A DNA stretch of 64,000 bases from Microbulbifer variabilis ATCC 700307 (GTDB taxonomy: Bacteria; Pseudomonadota; Gammaproteobacteria; Pseudomonadales; Cellvibrionaceae). The stretch spans positions 310,001 to 374,000 of the forward strand of contig NZ_AQYJ01000024.1 of NCBI RefSeq assembly GCF_000380565.1, written 5' to 3'. Every line of letters starts with the position of its first letter. Positions within the stretch are counted from its first letter, which is position 1. A program made the position numbers and the translations under genes. The notes below the pieces were generated by a model. It saw only the letters and a program-made list of their open reading frames with translations. It ran no database searches and was not told the origin of the DNA. Positions 9,228 to 17,897 of the stretch are shown piece by piece.

Positions 9228-10667
9228 GTGAAATATAAGCACATTTCTTTTGTTGGGCTATGCCTTGGTTTTTTTATTGTCATGATGGATATGACCACTG
9301 TGCCATTGATGTACACAACTCTGATGGATGAATTCACGGTCAGTCCAGCCAGGGTTGCCTGGATCAATAATATTTATCTTATCACTTATGCTGCATCTCT
9401 TCTTTTGGGGGGGCGGCTCGGAGATTCGACAGATAGAAAAATTGTATTAATAGGTGCACTTCTGGTTTTGGGCTTGGGGGCTGCGATTAGTGGGGCAGGA
9501 CAAACCTTTGTAGAGGTTATTGTTGGGCGTGCATTGATGGGAATTGGCGCTGGCTTTTTGACATCTCAAAGCATGGCCTACATTTCTATCCTCTTTGCTA
9601 AAGGGGGACGGGGGACAGCGTTAGGGATTTGGGGTGCAGTTGCAGGAATTGCAACTGCTACCGGTCCGGTGATTACACAATTACTATTAACGACTGCGGA
9701 TTGGCGTTGGGTAATGTGGATTAATATTCCTTTTGTGCTGGCCGCTTTAGTTATCGCCCTGCGGTGTTTGCCCGGTGATCCCGGTAGTGGTATCCGACTA
9801 TCGGAAACCTTTGCCAGTGCAGTTTATGGGCTCTGTCTGGCTGGTGTAATTATAGGTATTCACTATATCAGTGTCGCGGGGATATTACGGGGAGTAGGTA
9901 TAGCTTTGATATTAATCGGAGCTGCAGTCATTGCTATTTTGATTCGCAAAGAAGTGAAGAATAAAAGTGCTTACATTTTATCCCCTGAGTTGTGGTTTGA
10001 CGGTACTTTTTTCAGGATCTGTTTTATTTCGGGATTACTGGGATTAGGGGTCGCTAGCTTCTATTTACCATTAGCTTTCCTCCTGGATGTATGCATGAAC
10101 TTTGGTCCAGTGGCTATCAGTGTACTAATGATGACAATCGCCCTGTCCAACGCCCTGGTGGGCCCCTACGCTGGCCATCTATCCGATCGTATAAAACCTG
10201 AAGGAATAGTTAGAAGTGGTTTGATGCTATTTGCTCTTGCCAATGGGTTACTGGGTTTTATTGGTGTTCTTATGCCGGGAGGAACAGTCACTTTTATAGC
10301 GCTTTTCCTGGTCATGATGATCGGAGGGGCGGGTACCGGCCTGGCCTTTGCACCGCTCGCCAACTTGGCACTTAGCAGGGTTAGCTTTGAGGCTCTGGGG
10401 CGGGCCGCAGCATTTTTTAACTCTATACGTCAGGCGTTGAGTGCTATGGGGGCAGTTATAGTGGCAATTCTTTTTGACTGGATTGTACGGCTGAAATTAG
10501 GAATTGATCTCGAGATAACTGCTACCAATCTCCGGGAGTCTCCGGGTATCACGGGATTAGCAACGTTGGTGTGCTTCCTATTGATTGCTCTGGGCTTATC
10601 AGTTGCGGCCTATCTGTCTCGAAGCAGTAGGCAGGATTCAGTACAAAGGGAGGTTCTAAATACATGA
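9228..10667 (+). CDS. MFS drug efflux transporter (14-TMS DHA2-like)
   Basis: About 479 residues, highly hydrophobic, with the major facilitator signature LLGGRLGDSTDRK after the second helix. A motif typical of antiporters of the EmrB/QacA type (GIGAGFLTSQSMAYI, then GIWGAVAGIATATGPVITQ) follows. Length and hydrophobic spans suggest 14 membrane helices. The GTG at 9228, with AAGGA upstream, is preferred over the ATG at 9171 that overlaps the methyltransferase gene. Likely exports the finished phenazine, as the transporter of the Pantoea AGA cluster (EhpJ) is thought to do. It overlaps the SDR gene by ATGA. Confidence 0.85.
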   Translation: MKYKHISFVGLCLGFFIVMMDMTTVPLMYTTLMDEFTVSPARVAWINNIYLITYAASLLLGGRLGDSTDRKIVLIGALLVLGLGAAISGAGQTFVEVIVGRALMGIGAGFLTSQSMAYISILFAKGGRGTALGIWGAVAGIATATGPVITQLLLTTADWRWVMWINIPFVLAALVIALRCLPGDPGSGIRLSETFASAVYGLCLAGVIIGIHYISVAGILRGVGIALILIGAAVIAILIRKEVKNKSAYILSPELWFDGTFFRICFISGLLGLGVASFYLPLAFLLDVCMNFGPVAISVLMMTIALSNALVGPYAGHLSDRIKPEGIVRSGLMLFALANGLLGFIGVLMPGGTVTFIALFLVMMIGGAGTGLAFAPLANLALSRVSFEALGRAAAFFNSIRQALSAMGAVIVAILFDWIVRLKLGIDLEITATNLRESPGITGLATLVCFLLIALGLSVAAYLSRSSRQDSVQREVLNT

Positions 10668-11458
10668 ATATTTGGGTGCTAAGTGGATGTTCAAGTGGGC
10701 TGGGTCGTTGCTGGACAGATTCGATCATTAGGGATCGTGGTGAACCGGTTATTGGTATTACTCGCTCTGATAATGCTGCTATAGCAATGTTGGAGGAATA
10801 CAAAGATCTCTTTGTGCCGTGTATTGCAGATGTCAGAGATTCATTCACGCTAAGCGAAAAATTACATCAAGCGGTTAAGGAAGTTGGAAAACCAACGCGG
10901 GTAGTCACTGCTGCCGGTTTCGCACAATTTGGAACACTGGAGGACTTGTCCAGCGAGCAAATCAGGGAGCAGTTTAAAACGAATGTTGAGGGTACGCTTA
11001 ATGTAATTCGGCCACTAATACCAATGATGCGTGAGGGCGAAGCATCACGAATATTACTGGTTTCGAGTATGAGTGGTGTGGCCTGCTGGCCTCTTTTAGG
11101 TGCATATCAAATTAGTAAATATGCTATTGAAGCTATAGCCGATACCTTGCGTCTTGAACTACAGGATTTTGGAATTCAAGTGGGTTGTATTGAACCCGGA
11201 CCCCATAAAACCGGGTGGGCGACGACTTACGCCCGCCGCCAGGAAACCCGGTCCGAATATAATAAACAAGATCTTGTCAGTCGATCCTCATGTGGTTACA
11301 CCATTAATGATCCGGCAGCGAGTCTGCCCTTCTTTTGGAAAATGTTTGATTCGTCAGTGATGCCTAAACGTATGGCGACATCGCCTGAGTTTGTTGATTT
11401 TGCCATAAAAGAGGCACAGGAAAAAATTAGAGATTGGAGATCCGCGCATGTCGATTAA
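10664..11458 (+). CDS. Short-chain dehydrogenase/reductase (tailoring)
   Basis: 264-residue classical SDR. The nucleotide-binding glycine motif is SGCSSGLG (residues 7-14), the catalytic serine lies in VSSMSG, and the YxxxK pair is YQISK. It overlaps the MFS gene by four bases (ATGA) and the next gene by eleven, so the three are translationally linked. A sensible role is reduction of a phenazine carbaldehyde made by the EhpF/EhpG-like pair to the hydroxymethyl group of griseoluteic acid. The reaction is inferred; dehydrogenation of a ring intermediate is the alternative. Confidence 0.82.
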   Translation: MNIWVLSGCSSGLGRCWTDSIIRDRGEPVIGITRSDNAAIAMLEEYKDLFVPCIADVRDSFTLSEKLHQAVKEVGKPTRVVTAAGFAQFGTLEDLSSEQIREQFKTNVEGTLNVIRPLIPMMREGEASRILLVSSMSGVACWPLLGAYQISKYAIEAIADTLRLELQDFGIQVGCIEPGPHKTGWATTYARRQETRSEYNKQDLVSRSSCGYTINDPAASLPFFWKMFDSSVMPKRMATSPEFVDFAIKEAQEKIRDWRSAHVD

Positions 11459-12644
11459 ATTGAATGCTTTACCACTGTCAAGTACTGACAACGATATTGA
11501 AATTGAGAGAGTAGTTAGTACTTTTTCTGAGGGGGATCGGGAAGAGCTGTCGAGTGGTTTGATAGAAGTGCTTGGTTCCTCTGACATCGTAAAAATCCTG
11601 GATGAAAACAGAGATTCTGGCCCGGGGTCATTACGTGAAGTTCTTCGTGTTTGCCGAATTCTCGGGAAGACCGATGCATCTCTAGCATGGATTGCCGGTG
11701 TATCCAATTCAGCGTGGACTATGCGTGGTTGTTTTCATTCGCTAGAGGCACAGCCCTACTCCATGGAGCGGAATAAAATTCTGGCCATGGTACTTGGACG
11801 ACCAGGGTCGCTGAAAAAAAATCCCACATCGAATCAATGGCTTCTAAATGGTGAATGGCGATACGCATCAGGATCTACCTATGCCAGTTATTTTTTCTGT
11901 CTGGCGACCGTTGAAGGTGCGGATACCCAAGATATTCAAGTGGTCGCTGTTCCCGCAGAGCAGCTGGATGTAGCTGCAAGTTGGAACTCAGCTGGCTTGC
12001 GAGGTACGCAAAGTCTCACAGTGCGGGCTAGGGATATTGAGATCCCCAATAGTAATGTGGAGAACTATTCTCATATTCTCTCCGGTGAGAATCGTAGGTT
12101 AAATGCATTAGCTGGCAGGGAAGAACATGCATCCTACGCAGGTCTTTTCACTGGTGTACTGATGAATTGCCTGGTGGGTTCTATGCTCGGCGCGACAGAA
12201 GCAGGTTTGGAGTATGTTGCAGCCGCTGCCGGAAAACACCCTGTTCTTGGTAGTACCTATACATCAATGAGCGATTCGGGGGCTATCAGGTCTGAAATAG
12301 GGCGACTTTGGAGCAGTTTTGATATCTACCAGCGGGCAGCGGAATTTAATGCTGACACCATTGACCATGCTGCGCGAAAGCCAGAAATAACATTAACGAC
12401 TGAAGATCGGGTTGCTATTCGTGGACGTGCGACACAGATCATGCGTGGTTGTTTGTCGATTGTTCAAGACCTGCTTTGGATATATGGAGCTTCGGGACTG
12501 GATAAAGGTAGCCCTCTGGAACGAATCTGGAGGGACGTTAATGTGGGAGCCCGCCATGGTGGATTTTCCAAATTTGTACCAGAAGAAGCCATTGGTCTAT
12601 CAAGAGTTGAGCGTGATCCTAAAGAGCTTACGCGAATGTTTTAA
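11448..12644 (+). CDS. Acyl-CoA dehydrogenase-fold flavin monooxygenase-like protein
   Basis: 398 residues with the acyl-CoA dehydrogenase fold in its two-component (group D) flavin monooxygenase version. NGEWRYASGS and AGLRGTQSLTV mark the central beta domain, and RIWRDVNVGARHGGF lies in the C-terminal helical domain. Such enzymes hydroxylate aromatic rings using reduced flavin supplied by a partner reductase; no separate reductase gene is seen here. Hydroxylation of the phenazine ring before O-methylation would fit griseoluteic acid. The start ATG at 11448 has GGAGA upstream and overlaps the SDR gene. A dehydrogenase role cannot be excluded. Confidence 0.72.
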   Translation: MSIKLNALPLSSTDNDIEIERVVSTFSEGDREELSSGLIEVLGSSDIVKILDENRDSGPGSLREVLRVCRILGKTDASLAWIAGVSNSAWTMRGCFHSLEAQPYSMERNKILAMVLGRPGSLKKNPTSNQWLLNGEWRYASGSTYASYFFCLATVEGADTQDIQVVAVPAEQLDVAASWNSAGLRGTQSLTVRARDIEIPNSNVENYSHILSGENRRLNALAGREEHASYAGLFTGVLMNCLVGSMLGATEAGLEYVAAAAGKHPVLGSTYTSMSDSGAIRSEIGRLWSSFDIYQRAAEFNADTIDHAARKPEITLTTEDRVAIRGRATQIMRGCLSIVQDLLWIYGASGLDKGSPLERIWRDVNVGARHGGFSKFVPEEAIGLSRVERDPKELTRMF

Positions 12645-12792
12645 CCCGTTTATTCATTAACTTTAGTTAAAAATCCGTCCTACGAATATCGCGTATTTAA
12701 GTGGGTACTTGGGAATACTGTTTAGGTCAGAGGTCGTCCTGTTCTGTAGAGCCTAGCCGTGACAGTACAACTGTTTAAGCAGAAGAAAGAGT

Positions 12793-14349
12793 ATGGAAGC
12801 GTATAGAGAAACGGTGATGAAGCTGGGTTTTGGGCTACAACCTGTAGTTGAGGCATTAAATAAAGCCCTGGAGGAGAACCCGGAGGCTCCTGCTGTAATA
12901 CATAACGATAAGGTGAGATCATATCGCCAACTCTGTGAGTCCGCACAAAATATTGCTACCCAATTAACAGAGATGGCTATCTTACCGGGTGAGCGCCTGG
13001 CTTTGGATATACCTCGATCCATAGCGCTATATGAGTTGATGCTTGGCTGTTTGATCGCGGGCGTATCCTTTATGTCATTACCCCGGGGCTTCGATAAATC
13101 CGAACAGATTCAGGAAGCTAAAAGAGCAAATTGTGTGGGTATCCTGACAGATACTGAATTACCACTTAATGGTGGCCTTTCATTAAGAGGAATTGGGACC
13201 TTCTGGAAGTTACCCGAATCAAACCGGGGTCTGGTAAGAAGTGATATCGCCGGTGATGAAGTCTATTGCGTGAGAACCTCTGGTACAACAGGTGAACCCA
13301 AAATTGTACCTATTATGCGTGGCCAGCTCTCCTCCTTTTTGGAAAATTCCCAAAAAGCATTGAAAATTGACCTGTATGCTAAATGGTTGTGGACTCACGA
13401 TCTCTCTTTTGACTACGCGATATGGGAAACCTTTGGGTGCTTGGTGCATTGCGGGTGTCTGGTAGTTCTGGATGAAAATAAAAAGCCTGACGCCAGATCT
13501 ACACAAAGGTTGATGGCTAAAGCGGGAATAAATGTATTGTCGGTGACGCCCTCTGAATTCCGCTACCTGTTCTCCAGTGAAGCAGGATCTGTAAATTGGG
13601 AGGACTACCCTTTAACGGAAATCCTATTTGCAGGAGAGAAGCTCTCAACCAGTACTTTTTCACCCTTCTTTAACCAGTTAGACAAAGCGAAGGTGAGGCT
13701 AATTAACGCCTACGGACCTTCGGAGACAACGGTGTTTTGCGCAACTCATGTTGTCACCAAAGGTGACCTGGCTCTGGAGTCGATACCTATCGGCAAGCCT
13801 TTTCCCGGCATTAAATTTGAATTGCTGAATTCTAATGATCTGGAAGCCGAAAATTTGGAGCTCAATGGAGCTGACGTTCAGGATTTGGAATTCGGCGAGC
13901 TTAAAATTTGTGGTACACAAGTATTTGCGGGCTATGAAGGTGGAGAGCCTCTAACCGATGGATATCACTCTGGGGATATATGCCGGCTCGACGAACAGGG
14001 CAGATTTGTTTTTATCGGCCGATCCAGTGGTTACCAAAAAATTAACGGTTTTCGTGTAGAGCCATACGAAATTGAGGAGTATTTACAGTCCCATGAGAAA
14101 GTAGATGAGGCTGTGGTTTGGGTCGAGAATACCAGCAATCAAGGAGATCTGTTATTGGCCTGTGTTAGGGGATGCAGAGATGTTGAACTATCAACGCGGG
14201 AGCTACGACTGGCCTGCTCAAAGCTACCGCCTTACTTAAGGCCCAGTCGATATAGATTGTTTGATGATAAACAATGGCCGATTAACGAAAGAGGAAAAAC
14301 CGACAGAATGTCGTTAAGGAGGAGTATGTATGAACAGGAAGAGTACTGA
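12793..14349 (+). CDS. Stand-alone amino acid adenylation enzyme (NRPS A domain/DltA-like)
   Basis: 518-residue ANL-superfamily adenylating enzyme that should activate an amino acid with ATP and load it on the adjacent carrier protein. Core motifs: A3 TSGTTGEPK (162-170), A5 NAYGPSETT (305-313), A7 HSGD, A8 GRSSGYQKINGFRVEPYEIE, and A10 lysine K502 in ERGKTDR. By motif anchoring, the specificity positions read D207, Y208, W211, S254, L278, A280, A306, V314, F315, K502. This resembles a valine code I remember (DFESTAAVYK) better than alanine codes. No condensation domain is attached. The start of the carrier-protein gene lies inside its 3' end. Confidence 0.88.
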   Translation: MEAYRETVMKLGFGLQPVVEALNKALEENPEAPAVIHNDKVRSYRQLCESAQNIATQLTEMAILPGERLALDIPRSIALYELMLGCLIAGVSFMSLPRGFDKSEQIQEAKRANCVGILTDTELPLNGGLSLRGIGTFWKLPESNRGLVRSDIAGDEVYCVRTSGTTGEPKIVPIMRGQLSSFLENSQKALKIDLYAKWLWTHDLSFDYAIWETFGCLVHCGCLVVLDENKKPDARSTQRLMAKAGINVLSVTPSEFRYLFSSEAGSVNWEDYPLTEILFAGEKLSTSTFSPFFNQLDKAKVRLINAYGPSETTVFCATHVVTKGDLALESIPIGKPFPGIKFELLNSNDLEAENLELNGADVQDLEFGELKICGTQVFAGYEGGEPLTDGYHSGDICRLDEQGRFVFIGRSSGYQKINGFRVEPYEIEEYLQSHEKVDEAVVWVENTSNQGDLLLACVRGCRDVELSTRELRLACSKLPPYLRPSRYRLFDDKQWPINERGKTDRMSLRRSMYEQEEY

Positions 14350-14617
14350 TCAAAAAGCGCTAATTCGCGAGGTAGAGCAGCTCCTAAATGAAACGGACGT
14401 TCGGCCAACTGATAATTTTATTGAACTGGGTGGGAACTCATTCCTGGCACTTCAGCTCGCGATCAATTTGAAGGACAGGGACAATATTGAGGTTGATGTG
14501 GCTCGGCTGTTAGGTAATACCCTGGAATGCGTTTTGATAACGACTGATGTAGAACGTGACAAAACTCAATCTATTCAAACGATCTGTGGACAAACTACTG
14601 TGGAGGTCGTGGAATGA
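14330..14617 (+). CDS. Peptidyl/acyl carrier protein
   Basis: 95-residue discrete carrier protein. The phosphopantetheine attachment motif is IELGGNSFLAL with S37 as the modified serine. It overlaps the adenylation gene by 20 bases upstream and the KAS III-like gene by four (ATGA) downstream, a tight activate-carry-transfer unit. The likely cargo is the amino acid activated by the upstream gene. The CmlA-like hydroxylase two genes downstream would be expected to act on that tethered aminoacyl group. A phosphopantetheinyl transferase is not in the window and must come from elsewhere. Confidence 0.85.
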   Translation: MNRKSTDQKALIREVEQLLNETDVRPTDNFIELGGNSFLALQLAINLKDRDNIEVDVARLLGNTLECVLITTDVERDKTQSIQTICGQTTVEVVE

Positions 14618-15648
14618 GAATGATTGGACTTGGCCATGTCCTGGCTAAACCTCATCGATTGGAGGATTTGGACCATCCTAATGAAATGCATCTGAGGGCA
14701 ATTCGACACGCCGGATATGACAAATATTGGGTGCACAATGGCAGTGTCCGAGAGTTCGGCGCTCAGGCTGTCGTCAAAGCTTTGGATGAGTCAGGATATA
14801 GCGTCGATGATATTGGTTTTATAGTTGGTGGCCAATCCAATGTACCAGATTTCATTGGTATCGACTTCGCATGCCAGATTGGTGCTGAGTTGGGAGGCCT
14901 ACAAGTTAAAACCCTAAACCTGGTGGAAGGCTGTGGCTCCAGTATCAGTACCTGGATTAGTGCTAGCGCCCTGATAGACAGTTTGGAAGTGGGCCAAGTG
15001 GGTGTGATTGTGCATGCCCAACGCGTTAGTGAGCCTCACCTTGATCGGTTCGGATTAATGAATGCGATTCTTACAGATGGCGCTGTGGCTGCCATTGTGA
15101 GCAAATCTGATTCGCCGACGAAAGGGTGTAGTTTTTACTATAGGGGAGGTCGTGATATCTCTGAAACCCGCTTCGTGGATATGATGCGAATCGAGCGGGG
15201 TGGAGGTCTAAATCCGGTACTACTGCCCAATCATGACAGTCGCGAAGACCAACTCGGTCGTGAAAGGGTAATGGATCTCTATCGTTTTTCCGGTAGTGAT
15301 CTCGAAGGTTTTCTGAAACTACGTGCTGACAATACTCTTCAAATGATTGAATCCTGTATGGCTGAAGCGGGGTGGAGTTTAAAATCTGAATTTACCCTCT
15401 TACATACATTAGAAGGTCGGCAAAGTATGGAGAGTCTGGCATCAAGGCTAGGGATACCATTGGATAAAACCAACGCAGATCTAGTGGCGGAAATCGGCCA
15501 TATGGGCAGCGCTGAGCAATTAATTTCTCTCGATATCAAGCGGAAGCAGGGAAAGATCCACCCAGGTGATCGGATTGTGCTGAGCGCAATTTCAAGTGGC
15601 ATGAAGTGGGGATGTTTTTTACTGGAATGTGAAAACCCCAACAAATAA
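14614..15648 (+). CDS. KAS III-like acyltransferase
   Basis: 344-residue thiolase-fold protein of the FabH/KAS III family. The nucleophile is C107 in LVEGCGSS. The catalytic histidine equivalent is H264 in LLHTLEGRQ. The position normally held by asparagine in GNTSA is histidine, H296, in EIGHMGSAEQ. Departure from the Cys-His-Asn triad is typical of KAS III-like proteins that transfer acyl groups to alcohols (CerJ is an example) rather than making carbon-carbon bonds. Directly after the carrier-protein gene, it is the best candidate for moving the aminoacyl group to the hydroxymethyl of the phenazine as an ester. The acceptor is inferred. Confidence 0.82.
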   Translation: MRMIGLGHVLAKPHRLEDLDHPNEMHLRAIRHAGYDKYWVHNGSVREFGAQAVVKALDESGYSVDDIGFIVGGQSNVPDFIGIDFACQIGAELGGLQVKTLNLVEGCGSSISTWISASALIDSLEVGQVGVIVHAQRVSEPHLDRFGLMNAILTDGAVAAIVSKSDSPTKGCSFYYRGGRDISETRFVDMMRIERGGGLNPVLLPNHDSREDQLGRERVMDLYRFSGSDLEGFLKLRADNTLQMIESCMAEAGWSLKSEFTLLHTLEGRQSMESLASRLGIPLDKTNADLVAEIGHMGSAEQLISLDIKRKQGKIHPGDRIVLSAISSGMKWGCFLLECENPNK

Positions 15649-15679
15649 AAATCTGACTAGATCAAAATAGGGATGTTGG

Positions 15680-17278
15680 ATGTCTAGTGACTTGATATAC
15701 CTGAAAGAAGAAGCCTATTTCGAACCTTTAGTTAATCACTGGTTTGCATGGTCTTATTTAATTCCGCCGGTTCAGGCCGCACGTTACATGGCCATTACGC
15801 ACAAAAGGATTATGTCTTCTTTTGTTGAAAATGCCAGAGTTCACATTATGGCAGCACAAGTGCCTGCTCTTACGGGTGGAGAATTTCTTAATGCCCGAGC
15901 TGACCAGGTGGAAGATATTAAATCACTGTTGCTTGAACTGGAAAATCAACTTACCGATGTACTAGAACTTTCTGAAGCGGTTGAAGAACTGGATAAATTA
16001 ATCCGTGCCCATAGTGACGGAAAATCGATTGAATACCTGTATAAAAAAACTCCAGAGCCTCTAAGGGGGTTCATTGAGATTGTACAGGACATCAATCACA
16101 ATCCGGGTTATCGTTTAATAGAACCTTTACTCTATCATTCAAAACACTATCGAAAATCACTACAAAGTGTTTACTTTGGTTTGCTTTCCAGGGTGGGGGA
16201 AAGACCATTCTGTTTCTCTACCCCCCGTCTGGCCGATGAGAATCATATGCAATGGATGGTCGATTTCTGCACGCCAGAGGTAGACTTAATAGTTAAATCA
16301 CGTACAGAAGGAATAGTGCGGGAAGTAGCTGAAGCTATATTTTCAAGAACCGAAGTGCGTGGCGGATTACATTACAATGAATTGTTTACCTCGCAACCGC
16401 CGACAAGACGTCATAAGCCAATATCTGATGGTGGAGTAAAATTAACTTTTCTCGGTCATGCCTCATTTATGCTGGAAACCCGTTCGATTAATATTTTAAT
16501 AGATCCGGTAATTCCTGTTAGAGGTGAACATTATGCCGATGATGTTATCAGTTACTCTGAGCTACCTGAGACAATTAACTATATCTGTATTACCCATAAT
16601 CATCACGATCATTTCAATCTGGAAACTTTACTACAGTTACGTCATAAAGCGGATAAACTGATTCTACCCGTTAATAATGGTGGAACAATAATTGACCCCT
16701 CCATGAAACTAATCGCCCAACAGCTGGGCTTTAAAGTGATAGAGGTGGGCGACATTGAGGAAGTTGAAGTTCCTGATGGAAAAATAGAGGCGATACCTTT
16801 TTTGGGAGAGCACGGCGATCTTAATATACGTTCAAAAACCGTTTGGTATATTGAGCTTATGGGTAAGAAATTCTTATTTGGCGCCGATGCCACTAATAGC
16901 GATCCAGTAATGTATCGCCATGTTCATAAGTTGGTTGGGGATGTTGATGTTCTGGCTATTGGCATGGAATGTGTTGGGGCGCCTTATACATGGATTTATG
17001 GTGCGCTTAACACTAAGCCTGTGAGTAAAGATATCAGTCATTCACGCCGTTTAAACGGCTCAAATGCTGAGCAGGCATATCATATGGTTGAAACCTTCAA
17101 CGCCCGGCAGGTTTTTCTTTATGCCATGGGATTAGAACCCTGGTACAAATATTTTATGGGTCTGGATTATAAAGATAATTCAGAGCAAATTATTGAATCT
17201 GACAAGATGATTAAGCTATGCAGCGATAAAGGAGTAGCTTGCCAGCGACTGGTAGGAAAAAACGTTACTTTTTACTGA
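15680..17278 (+). CDS. CmlA-type diiron aminoacyl beta-hydroxylase (metallo-beta-lactamase fold)
   Basis: 532 residues: an N-terminal domain of about 245 residues without a familiar motif, then a metallo-beta-lactamase fold. Metal ligands can be placed: H306, H308, D310 and H311 in THNHHDHF, E377 in FLGEHGD, D403 in GADAT, and H468. A glutamate where hydrolases have the third histidine, plus the length and domain order, match CmlA, the chloramphenicol-pathway diiron enzyme that beta-hydroxylates a carrier-bound amino acid. E377, D403 and H468 coincide with the CmlA numbering I remember. The neighbouring adenylation and carrier genes supply the tethered substrate. A hydrolase role is therefore unlikely. 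Confidence 0.85.
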   Translation: MSSDLIYLKEEAYFEPLVNHWFAWSYLIPPVQAARYMAITHKRIMSSFVENARVHIMAAQVPALTGGEFLNARADQVEDIKSLLLELENQLTDVLELSEAVEELDKLIRAHSDGKSIEYLYKKTPEPLRGFIEIVQDINHNPGYRLIEPLLYHSKHYRKSLQSVYFGLLSRVGERPFCFSTPRLADENHMQWMVDFCTPEVDLIVKSRTEGIVREVAEAIFSRTEVRGGLHYNELFTSQPPTRRHKPISDGGVKLTFLGHASFMLETRSINILIDPVIPVRGEHYADDVISYSELPETINYICITHNHHDHFNLETLLQLRHKADKLILPVNNGGTIIDPSMKLIAQQLGFKVIEVGDIEEVEVPDGKIEAIPFLGEHGDLNIRSKTVWYIELMGKKFLFGADATNSDPVMYRHVHKLVGDVDVLAIGMECVGAPYTWIYGALNTKPVSKDISHSRRLNGSNAEQAYHMVETFNARQVFLYAMGLEPWYKYFMGLDYKDNSEQIIESDKMIKLCSDKGVACQRLVGKNVTFY

Positions 17279-17335
17279 TAGAGCATCAACGGTGTTCCCT
17301 TCGTAAATTTGTTCTACTTCATAGGAGATGACTAC

Positions 17336-17794
17336 ATGACTCAAGATGAGCAAAGACAACACAATCGTCGTATTGTTGAAAAGTATATGAATACCCAGGG
17401 ACAAGATCGATTAAAGCGCCATGAACTGTTTACTGAAGATGGCTGCGGAGGTCTTTGGACCACCGATACTGGTGAGCCCATTATGATACGCAGCAAAAAA
17501 CTTTTAGCGGAGCATGCTGTATGGTCTCTCAAGTGCTTTCCTGACTGGCTTTGGTTCAACATTAAAATATTTGATGGCCAGAACCCGGATTTCTTTTGGG
17601 TAGAGTGTGATGGCAAAGGCCGTATCTGTTTTGAAGGGTATCCAGAAGGTTTCTATGAAAATCATTTTATCCATAGCTTTGAATTTGAGAACGGTAAAAT
17701 AAAAATTCAACGTGAATTTATGAACCCCTGCAAGCAGTTCGAGGCATTGGGTATTGCGGTACCTCAGATTGTTAGGGCAGGCATACCGGCTTGA
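17336..17794 (+). CDS. phzB: PhzA/B-family phenazine condensation protein
   Basis: SnoaL/NTF2-fold protein that catalyses condensation of two molecules of the PhzF product into the phenazine skeleton. 152 residues from the ATG at 17336, which has AGGAGA upstream; the in-frame TTG at 17309 is rejected. Catalytic residues recognised in PhzA/B (H73 and E140) correspond to H60 and E127 here with a constant offset of 13. The C-terminal block FMNPCKQFEALGI is diagnostic. Only one copy is present; Pseudomonas clusters carry both phzA and phzB. Confidence 0.93.
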   Translation: MTQDEQRQHNRRIVEKYMNTQGQDRLKRHELFTEDGCGGLWTTDTGEPIMIRSKKLLAEHAVWSLKCFPDWLWFNIKIFDGQNPDFFWVECDGKGRICFEGYPEGFYENHFIHSFEFENGKIKIQREFMNPCKQFEALGIAVPQIVRAGIPA

Positions 17795-17897
17795 TTTAGA
17801 TTGTTTCAAGGGCGAGCAGCTTATTTTACTGCTAAGCCAGAATTATTTTCTTCTTGAAAATATATAATTAAGAGGCTACGGCAATGTGGGGCGGGGC

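Noticed and set aside
15680-17278. Metallo-beta-lactamase hydrolase
   Set aside because: The fold is right, but the glutamate ligand E377, the large N-terminal domain and the adenylation/carrier neighbours fit a CmlA-type diiron oxygenase better.
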